Notes under the pieces: generated by a model
Told to the model about the DNA's origin: nothing
Database searches by the model: none
What the model saw: only the letters and a program-made list of their open reading frames with translations
Made by a program: the position numbers and the translations under genes
Shown here: positions 1-4,824 of the stretch, one piece after another
How the letters are laid out: every line of letters begins with the position of its first letter
Numbering within the stretch: position 1 is the stretch's first letter
NCBI GenBank assembly: GCA_964410065.1
Contig: CAYPFO010000107.1
Span: 1 to 5,939 of the forward strand
DNA from: Serpens sp964410065
Lineage (GTDB): Bacteria; Pseudomonadota; Gammaproteobacteria; Pseudomonadales; Pseudomonadaceae
DNA: 5,939 bases
Direction of reading: 5' to 3'

Positions 1-146
1 CGCAACCCGACGGGACGGGCCGGTTTTTGCGCGATCCAGCGGTTCTCGTCGCTTATTTGGACCGACCAACCGGCGGGACTCGTGCCTTGTGTCGCGAAAA
101 AACGGGCTCCGTCGCGGCCGTGCGCGAAACGGGAACAGACCCTAGA
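1..146. other. Left-edge region with no recognisable gene
   Basis: No known protein or RNA family was recognised here. Most of the six frames are open, which in GC-rich DNA says little. On the plus strand, one frame runs from the edge to a TAG at 142-144, two bases before the hairpin at 147, and is very arginine-rich. Another runs through the hairpin to a TGA at 195-197. In both frames only about 60 percent of third positions are G or C, lower than I would expect for a gene in this GC-rich DNA. In the minus direction, downstream of cysW, no frame gives the start of a CysA ATPase. A 7-bp complementary pair (GCCGGTT 19-25, AACCGGC 68-74) and a short hairpin (ACGG 102-105, CCGT 109-112) suggest possible RNA structure. 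It could be the 3' end of a plus-strand gene or RNA that uses the following terminator, or plain spacer. Confidence 0.4.
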
Positions 147-175
147 AGAAGCCCCGCAGATGCGGGGCTTCTTTT
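147..175. terminator. Strong intrinsic terminator, probably bidirectional, directly after cysW
   Basis: The arms AGAAGCCCCGCA (147-158) and TGCGGGGCTTCT (161-172) are perfectly complementary; since only two bases separate them, the real structure is about 11 bp with a 4-nt loop. On the plus strand the stem runs into CTTCTTTT (ending at 175). On the minus strand it runs into CTTCTTCT, a poorer U-tract. It begins 3 nt beyond the cysW stop codon, so it very likely ends the minus-strand transport operon. The better T-run faces the other way, so it may also end a plus-strand transcript arriving from the left edge. Confidence 0.85.
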
Positions 176-177
176 GG

Positions 178-1008
178 TTACTGGGCTTCGGCCTTGAGCA
201 TCGCCTGGCGCTGGCGCCATTCCATGAAGGTCTTCAGCAGCAGGGTGAGCAGCGCCATGCAGGCGAGCAGGGCCGCGGCGGTAAAGGCGGCGGCGGTCTT
301 GTAGTCGTTGTTCAACTGGTCGACCAGCAGCGGCAGGGTCAGCGTCTGGTTCATGATGGTGCCGGACACCACCGACACCGCGCCGAACTCGCCGACTGCG
401 CGGGCGTTGGTGACCACCACGCCATACAGCAGCGCCCACTTGATGTTCGGCAGGGTCACGTGGCGGAAGATCTGCCAGCCGCTGGCACCCAGCGTCAGTG
501 CGGCGGTTTCTTCCTCGGTGCCCTGTGATTGCATGGTCGGGATCAGGATGCGCGCCACATAGGGTGCGGTGACGAACACGGTGACCATGATGATGCCCGG
601 CCAGGCGAACATCAGCTGGATATCGCGATCGTAAAACCACTGGCCGACCACGCCTTCGACGCCATAAATCACCAGGTAGCACAGGCCAGCCACCACGGGG
701 GACACCGCGTAAGGGATGTCGATCAGGGTAGACAGCAGGCGGCGGCCGCGAAAGTCGTAATGGGTCACGCACCAGGCCAGGCAGATGCCGAACACCAGGT
801 TGATCGGCACGGTGACCACCGCCACCAGCACGGTGAGCATGATCGCGTGGAGCATGTAGTCTTCGGACAGGTTCGACCACAGCAACCCGAGGCCGCCACT
901 CAACGCCTTGGTGAAGATCAGCGCCAGCGGGACCAGCAGCAGCAGGGTGACGGTGGCGAGGCCCAGGCCGATGAGCAGCCATTGATGCCAATAAACGGGT
1001 TTTTTCAT
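178..1008 (-). CDS. cysW: Sulfate/thiosulfate ABC transporter permease CysW
   Basis: Inner-membrane permease that pairs with CysT to form the channel through which sulfate or thiosulfate, delivered by the periplasmic binding protein, enters the cytoplasm. The 276 residues contain about six hydrophobic segments (roughly 11-33, 57-80, 94-116, 135-155, 190-215 and 240-260). The EAA loop that docks on the ATPase is clear at about 165-188, with a core like LTLGASGWQIF followed by VTLP. Stretches such as DIPYAVSPVVAG (97-108) and NARAVGEFGAVSVVSG (201-216) are typical of CysW. It is about 15 residues shorter than E. coli CysW as I remember it, through a shorter N-terminus and C-terminal tail; this looks like normal variation. 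The ATG overlaps the cysT stop as ATGA and has no good ribosome site of its own, which implies translational coupling. The stop lies 3 nt from a terminator, so no cysA is co-transcribed. Confidence 0.93.
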   Translation of the reverse strand: MKKPVYWHQWLLIGLGLATVTLLLLVPLALIFTKALSGGLGLLWSNLSEDYMLHAIMLTVLVAVVTVPINLVFGICLAWCVTHYDFRGRRLLSTLIDIPYAVSPVVAGLCYLVIYGVEGVVGQWFYDRDIQLMFAWPGIIMVTVFVTAPYVARILIPTMQSQGTEEETAALTLGASGWQIFRHVTLPNIKWALLYGVVVTNARAVGEFGAVSVVSGTIMNQTLTLPLLVDQLNNDYKTAAAFTAAALLACMALLTLLLKTFMEWRQRQAMLKAEAQ

Positions 1009-1853
1009 TTCTTGCGCTGCCAGCGGAAGATGTGGCTCTGGATCACCTGCAGGGTGAACAGCATGGCCAGGGAGGCGAGCAGAATGACCGAGGCGATCGC
1101 CGAAGCGGCCCCGTAGTCGAATTCCTGCAGGCGGACAAAGATCATCAGCGAGGACACTTCGGTTTTGAACGGCATGTTGCCGGCGATCATGATCACCGCG
1201 CCGAACTCACCCAGGCCGCGCACGAAGGATTGCGCCGCGCCGGTAATCAGGGCGGGATACAGGGTCGGCAGCATCACGTAGAAAAAGATCTGCAACTTGC
1301 TGGCGCCCAGGGTGCGGCCGGCTTCTTCGTAGTCGTTGCCCATTTCCAGGAGGACCGGCTGCACCGTGCGCACCACGAAGGGCAGGCTGGTAAATGTCAT
1401 GGCGATCAGGATGCCGGGGTAGGCGTAGGCGATCTTGATGCCCACTGCATCGAACCACTGGCCCAGCCAGCCACCGGGTACCAGCAATGTGGCCAGGGTC
1501 AGGCCAGCCACCGAGGTGGGCAGGGCGAAAGGCAGGTCCACCAGGGCATCCACCAGACGGCGACCCGGAAAGTCGTAGCGGGTAATGATCCAGGCCAGTA
1601 ACAGACCGATCAGCGTCGCGGCGATGGTCGAGTAGAAGGCGCCACTGACGGTGACCCAGTAACTGGCCACCACGCGGCGATCACTGATCGCTTGCCAGTA
1701 CTGTGCCCAGGACAGGTCGCTGACGTACACCAGCAAGGCGGAAATCGGAAACAGGATGACCAGCGACAGGTACAGGGTGCTGATGCCGAAGCTCAGCCCG
1801 AAACCTGGCAGGGTGGGTGCCTGATGAAAGAAGCGGAAGGTATTAAGCGTCAC
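1005..1853 (-). CDS. cysT: Sulfate/thiosulfate ABC transporter permease CysT (CysU)
   Basis: Inner-membrane permease, partner of CysW in the CysPTWA-type importer. The 282 residues show about six hydrophobic segments (roughly 22-43, 66-92, 106-125, 146-163, 199-225 and 250-272). The EAA loop is at about 175-197 (EEAGRTLGASKLQIF, then VMLP). Family hallmarks include FPGRRLVDALVDLPFALPT (95-113), FVVRTVQPVL (159-168) and SLMIFVRLQEFDY (235-247). The start is GTG at 1853: an in-frame TAG lies six codons upstream (GDKRFP between them contains no start codon), so GTG is forced unless translation begins well inside the conserved N-terminus. The nearest Shine-Dalgarno-like AGGA is about 13 nt away, longer than usual, so initiation may be modest. 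It follows the binding-protein gene after 95 nt containing a hairpin, and overlaps cysW by 4 nt. Length matches the family; no damage is visible. Confidence 0.94.
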   Translation of the reverse strand: MTLNTFRFFHQAPTLPGFGLSFGISTLYLSLVILFPISALLVYVSDLSWAQYWQAISDRRVVASYWVTVSGAFYSTIAATLIGLLLAWIITRYDFPGRRLVDALVDLPFALPTSVAGLTLATLLVPGGWLGQWFDAVGIKIAYAYPGILIAMTFTSLPFVVRTVQPVLLEMGNDYEEAGRTLGASKLQIFFYVMLPTLYPALITGAAQSFVRGLGEFGAVIMIAGNMPFKTEVSSLMIFVRLQEFDYGAASAIASVILLASLAMLFTLQVIQSHIFRWQRKK

Positions 1854-1874
1854 GGGAAATCGCTTGTCCTACTG

Positions 1875-1897
1875 AAAAAAAGACGCAGCGGCTCGCT
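1875..1897 (-). terminator. Possible second, weak terminator before cysT
   Basis: On the minus strand a short hairpin (AGCG 1897-1894, CGCT 1890-1887, 3-nt loop) is followed after 5 nt by seven T residues (1881-1875). With only four base pairs it is weak alone, but it could back up the stronger hairpin just upstream at 1900-1930, or act as a pause site. Its T-run lies only about 20 nt before the cysT start codon. Confidence 0.3.
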
Positions 1898-1899
1898 AC

Positions 1900-1930
1900 A
1901 AAAAGCGACGCCGCCCACTGCGGGCGGCGT
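1900..1930 (-). terminator. Intercistronic hairpin terminator/attenuator between the binding-protein gene and cysT
   Basis: A perfect 9-bp GC-rich stem (ACGCCGCCC 1908-1916, GGGCGGCGT 1922-1930, 5-nt loop) lies 18 nt beyond the stop of the binding-protein gene. On the minus strand it is followed by CGC and then TTTTT (1904-1900). Such elements after the first gene of ABC importer operons commonly let most transcripts end there, giving more soluble binding protein than permease. It could also protect the upstream mRNA from 3' decay. Partial read-through into cysT is an inference from the operon layout. Confidence 0.7.
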
Positions 1931-1948
1931 AGTTTACAGGAGCGAAAC

Positions 1949-2962
1949 TCAGTTGGGGCTTTGCGCCAGCAGCTGGTCGAGTACGCCGTTGCTGCCGAAA
2001 TGCTTCGCGGTGATCTCGTCCCAGCTGCCGAGCACCTCGGTGGGGTTGATCAGCTTGACCTTGGCGAACTGCGCCTCGGTGGCCTTGACCACTTCCGGAT
2101 GGTGCACGCGCAGGTTGAAGGTCGTCAGCAGCTGCTGCACATCCTGGGTGTACTGGAAGTTGAGGAACTCGGTGGCCTGCTTGCGGGTGCCCTTCTGGTC
2201 GACCACCTTGTCGACAATGGCCACCGGGAACTCGGCCAGCACGCTCAGCGGCGGAATCACCGGCTGGAACTTGCCCGCGGCGAAGTCGGGATGCTTGGCG
2301 ATGTTGATCACTTCAGATTCAAAGGTCAGCAGGGCATCACCCTGGCCGTTCTGGGCAAACGCCACGGTGGCGCCACGGCCCCCGGTGGGGAAGTTTTCCA
2401 CGTTGTGCAGCAGCTTACCGACGAACTTCTTGATCTTGGCTTCGTCGCCGTTGAACTTCTCGTTGGCAAACAGCCAGGCCGCCAGGTAGGTGTAACGAGC
2501 GTTGCCGGAGGTTTTCGGGTTGGGGAACACCACCTTCACGTCATCGCGCACCAGGTCGTCCCAGCTCTGGATGTTCTTCGGGTTGCCCTCACGCACCAGG
2601 AAACCGATGGTGCTGTAGTAGGGCGAGCTGTTGTTGGGGAACTCGGTGGCCCAGTCGGCATTGAGCAGGCGGCGCTTGGCGAGGATGTCCACGTCTGTCA
2701 CCTGGTTGAAGGTGACGGTGTCGACCTTCTTGCCCTGAATGATGTCTTGCGCCTGCTTGGAGGTGCCGGCGAAGGATTGGTCAACCTTGATGTCATCGCC
2801 CGTAGTGGCTTTCCAATGAGCGATGAACTTCGGGTTGATTTCAGTGAACAGTTCGCGCGCAACGTCGTAGGAGGCGTTAAGCAGCGGGGTGCTGTCGGCC
2901 TGGGCGGTGGCGCCGAACAGCGTGGACGTCAGGGCGGTGGCCAGCAACAGTTTCTTGAACAT
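1949..2962 (-). CDS. cysP: Periplasmic sulfate/thiosulfate-binding protein, CysP-like
   Basis: Captures sulfate or thiosulfate in the periplasm and delivers it to CysT-CysW. The start at 2962 gives 337 residues with a classical Sec signal (Lys3-Lys4, hydrophobic core, cleavage probably after AQA at 20-22). GAGGA sits 7 nt before this ATG. An ATG at 3031 would bury the signal behind 23 residues, so it is rejected. Hallmarks are NASYDVARELF (29-39), FNQVTDVDIL (85-94), NNSSPYYSTIGFLVR (110-124), NPKTSGNARYTYLAAW (148-163) and GGRGATVAF (194-202). The pattern GGRGAT plus FESEV (214-218) is that of E. coli CysP as I recall it; Sbp has SGARGS and AWENEA, where the Trp is a sulfate ligand. Compared with both, the QSHAG/QSHGG segment reads QSFAGT (62-67), so His and a Ser that binds anion in Sbp become Phe and Thr. 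It could equally be annotated sbp. Likely sulfur-regulated, first gene of the operon. Confidence 0.9.
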   Translation of the reverse strand: MFKKLLLATALTSTLFGATAQADSTPLLNASYDVARELFTEINPKFIAHWKATTGDDIKVDQSFAGTSKQAQDIIQGKKVDTVTFNQVTDVDILAKRRLLNADWATEFPNNSSPYYSTIGFLVREGNPKNIQSWDDLVRDDVKVVFPNPKTSGNARYTYLAAWLFANEKFNGDEAKIKKFVGKLLHNVENFPTGGRGATVAFAQNGQGDALLTFESEVINIAKHPDFAAGKFQPVIPPLSVLAEFPVAIVDKVVDQKGTRKQATEFLNFQYTQDVQQLLTTFNLRVHHPEVVKATEAQFAKVKLINPTEVLGSWDEITAKHFGSNGVLDQLLAQSPN

Positions 2963-2969
2963 TAAGGCT

Positions 2970-2974
2970 TCCTC
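2970..2974 (-). promoter_or_regulatory. Ribosome binding site that fixes the binding-protein start
   Basis: GAGGA on the minus strand lies 7 nt before the ATG at 2962, a near-ideal arrangement. It supports this start, which also gives a clean signal peptide, over the in-frame ATG at 3031. Confidence 0.8.
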
Positions 2975-3039
2975 GCACAGCCGCAGGGGCGTGAATTGAT
3001 GTGACCGGGTTTGGTCAGCGATGGAAGGCATTCTGCGCG

Positions 3040-3100
3040 ATAGCTATATGCTATGAAAATACGAAAATCGCATACTCATATGTTTTTATTGAATAAGCAG
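3040..3100 (-). promoter_or_regulatory. AT-rich promoter/operator region of the sulfate transport operon
   Basis: Bases 3041-3100 are only about 28 percent G+C (17 of 60) in an otherwise GC-rich window, and lie 80-140 nt upstream of the binding-protein start. The region includes a perfect inverted repeat ATAGC-N5-GCTAT at 3040-3054, which also fits the T-N11-A pattern of LysR-type regulators, the palindrome CATATG at 3077-3082, CGAAAATCG at 3062-3070, and T/A runs. LysR-family CysB regulates sulfate transport genes in gamma-proteobacteria, so a CysB-like site is the natural guess. I could not assign a convincing -35/-10 pair; TAGCAT at 3053-3048 on the minus strand is one possible -10. The rest of the 2963-3195 gap shows no gene and no good terminator for mltF. 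Confidence 0.5.
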
Positions 3101-3195
3101 GCAGGTGAAAGGCGAATGGCAGTGAATCACGGCTCGCACTGCGAAGCGCGATTAATACCGCAAGCTGAAATTGGGGAGGCCGTCGCCGGCCGTGG

Positions 3196-4656
3196 TCAGA
3201 GCGGGGGTTCGATGATCAGCTCAGGCTTGTGGATGCCAGGAATATGGAAGCCTCGCTCGGCAAGTTGGGTGTCTTCCAGTTGGGGCAGGGTGGACCAGGT
3301 GAGGATGTCGTAATAACGGCGAATGTTGGCCACGTAATGCACCGGCTCGCCGCCGCGGGCATAACCGTAGCGTGTCTTGGTGTACCACTTCTTTTGTGCC
3401 AGGCGCGGCAGGATCTTTTTCACGTCCAGCCATTTATTCGGGTCCAGCCCTGCACCCTGGGTCAGCTTGCGGGCATCCTCGAGGTGACCACCGCCCACGT
3501 TGTAGGCGGCAAGGGCGAACCAGGTGCGGTCCGGCTCGACGATGCTGTCGGGGAGGCCGTGATAGACGTGGGCGAAATACTTGGCGCCGCCCTGGATGCT
3601 CTGCGTGGGGTCGAGTCGATTGGAGACACCCATGGCCTTGGCGGTGTTCTGGGTCAGCATCATCAGGCCGCGTACGCCGGTCTTGGACACGGCGTTGGGC
3701 TTCCAATGGGATTCCTGATAGCCGATGGCGGCGAGCAGGCGCCAATCGATACGGTATTCGTCGGCCGCGCGGCGAAATTGCTGCTCATAGCGCGGCAGCC
3801 GTTGCTGCAGGTGTTTGGCAAAGGTATTCGCGCCGACAAAGCCGAGTACCTCAAGATGCCCGTAGTAGCGTTCACTCAGGCGCTGCAGGAAGCCTTCTTT
3901 TTCGACGCGCTCGAGAAAGGCATCGATCCGGTTCAGTAGGCTGCGATCTTCGCCTGCGGCCACTGCCCAGTTCAGGGTGCCGGTGTCGCCCAGGTCGAAA
4001 GCCACACGAATGCGTGGAAAGTACACCTGATTGATGGCCAGCTCGTTGGAGTCCACCACGGTCAGCGCCAATTGACCTTCATCCACCATGCGCAGCAGGT
4101 CGACGGCCTCAACTGCATCGGATTCTTCGTACTCCAGTTTCGGCAGCAAGGTCTTGAGCTCAGCCAGCTGTTCGGCATGGCTGCTGCCTTTGACCACCAT
4201 GATAGGCAGGCCGACCAGCTCAGGGGGGCGTCTGGGGCGAGTCTGTCCGTTGCGGTAGATGACCTGCGAGGTGACGTCCAGGTAAGGGCGCGACAACTGA
4301 ACTTGGGAGAGGCGGGACTTGCCCGTGATCAGTCCGGAAACGGCCAGAACCGGACCGCCGGGTTCGTTGAGACGGGTATAGAGGTCGTCCAGGTTCTCGG
4401 CGGTTTCGATGCGCAGCTCGACGCCCAGGTCGTTGGCGAAGCGTTCCAGTAATTCGTATTCGAAACCGCTGCCGCCGTTGCGGTCCTGGAAATAGGTGGA
4501 AGGGCTGTTGCGGGTAATCACGCGCAGCATGCCTTCCCCCTTTACGCGCTCAAGGGTAGGAGGCTGTTTGGCCTCGCAGCCCATGAGTATCAGGAAGAGA
4601 CTGGTTGCCAATAGCCGGCAGGTGTAGCGCATGCTGAACGCAGATTGGGCAAACAT
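3196..4656 (-). CDS. mltF: Membrane-bound lytic murein transglycosylase F (MltF)
   Basis: Cleaves the MurNAc-GlcNAc bond of peptidoglycan, forming 1,6-anhydro ends, during wall turnover and recycling. From the ATG at 4656 it has 486 residues, matching P. aeruginosa MltF (about 490). An N-terminal hydrophobic segment ends in LMGC (24-27), a lipobox-like sequence, so it may be an outer-membrane lipoprotein. Residues about 37-267 form an ABC-type solute-binding domain (RVITRNSPSTYF, GFEYELLERFANDLGVEL, KGSSHAEQLAEL), which in P. aeruginosa regulates activity allosterically on binding cell-wall peptides. Residues about 285-450 are the SLT (family 1) catalytic domain: Glu315 in GYQESHW is the expected catalytic acid, followed by GVRGLMMLT and FALAAYNVGGGHLEDA. 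In-frame TTG 4674, ATG 4665 and ATG 4632 are alternative starts; 4656 best fits the recalled homologue's N-terminus (MFA...). Divergent from purL, 168 nt apart. No terminator is evident at its 3' end. Confidence 0.95.
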   Translation of the reverse strand: MFAQSAFSMRYTCRLLATSLFLILMGCEAKQPPTLERVKGEGMLRVITRNSPSTYFQDRNGGSGFEYELLERFANDLGVELRIETAENLDDLYTRLNEPGGPVLAVSGLITGKSRLSQVQLSRPYLDVTSQVIYRNGQTRPRRPPELVGLPIMVVKGSSHAEQLAELKTLLPKLEYEESDAVEAVDLLRMVDEGQLALTVVDSNELAINQVYFPRIRVAFDLGDTGTLNWAVAAGEDRSLLNRIDAFLERVEKEGFLQRLSERYYGHLEVLGFVGANTFAKHLQQRLPRYEQQFRRAADEYRIDWRLLAAIGYQESHWKPNAVSKTGVRGLMMLTQNTAKAMGVSNRLDPTQSIQGGAKYFAHVYHGLPDSIVEPDRTWFALAAYNVGGGHLEDARKLTQGAGLDPNKWLDVKKILPRLAQKKWYTKTRYGYARGGEPVHYVANIRRYYDILTWSTLPQLEDTQLAERGFHIPGIHKPELIIEPPL

Positions 4657-4663
4657 GACGCGC

Positions 4664-4669
4664 ATTATA
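4664..4669 (-). promoter_or_regulatory. Candidate -10 box for mltF, almost at the start codon
   Basis: A perfect TATAAT on the minus strand (4669-4664) lies 7 nt before the ATG at 4656. Transcription would then begin about at the start codon, giving a leaderless or nearly leaderless mRNA; no Shine-Dalgarno is visible before that ATG. The -35 at the expected spacing (TATGGC, 4692-4687) is poor, so a chance match remains possible. Confidence 0.4.
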
Positions 4670-4755
4670 CGCAATGCCGGCGGTGGGCCATATCTAGACA
4701 GCGGAAAAACCCTCTGATAGCGGCAGCACGATTTCGAATCCGCCTGTAGCAGGCT

Positions 4756-4785
4756 TTAGCCTAGAGCGTCGGCATAGGGTAGAAT
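4756..4785 (+). promoter_or_regulatory. Candidate purL promoter
   Basis: TAGAAT at 4780-4785 is a good -10 match, about 40 nt before the purL ATG, giving a leader of roughly 33 nt. The -35 partner is weak (TTAGCC at 4756-4761, 18-bp spacing) and overlaps a small inverted repeat, AGGCT-TT-AGCCT (4751-4762), which could be an operator or nothing. The remainder of the 4657-4824 intergenic region holds no gene. Confidence 0.45.
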
Positions 4786-4824
4786 GCGTCGTTTCCCGCT
4801 CCCCCTTCCGAGGCTGTTCCGACA

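Noticed and set aside
53..991. Long minus-strand open frame overlapping cysW (312 codons)
   Set aside because: It is a frame-shifted shadow of cysW: arginine-, histidine- and proline-rich with no domain or membrane pattern, whereas the cysW frame shows all family motifs.
1961..2965. Plus-strand open frame of 334 codons antisense to the binding-protein gene
   Set aside because: It mirrors the GC-biased codons of the real gene on the other strand. The product is low-complexity (Gly, Val, Leu, His) with no recognisable domain and no convincing start signal.
2960..3031. N-terminal extension of the binding protein starting at the ATG at 3031
   Set aside because: It would place 23 mostly polar residues before a complete signal peptide. 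The ATG at 2962 has a good GAGGA and gives the family's normal length.
3178..3191. GGCC...GGCC hairpin just after mltF as a terminator
   Set aside because: The stem is only 4 bp and no T-run follows on the minus strand, so it does not look like an intrinsic terminator.
3053..3313. Small plus-strand open frame of 86 codons starting in the mltF-cysP gap
   Set aside because: It runs into the antisense of mltF, has no family resemblance, and begins in the AT-rich region better explained as a promoter.
3229..3939. Plus-strand open frames antisense to mltF (also 3372-4034 and 4072-4452)
   Set aside because: They are shadows of mltF. The mltF frame has a catalytic motif and full-length family similarity; the antisense products have none.
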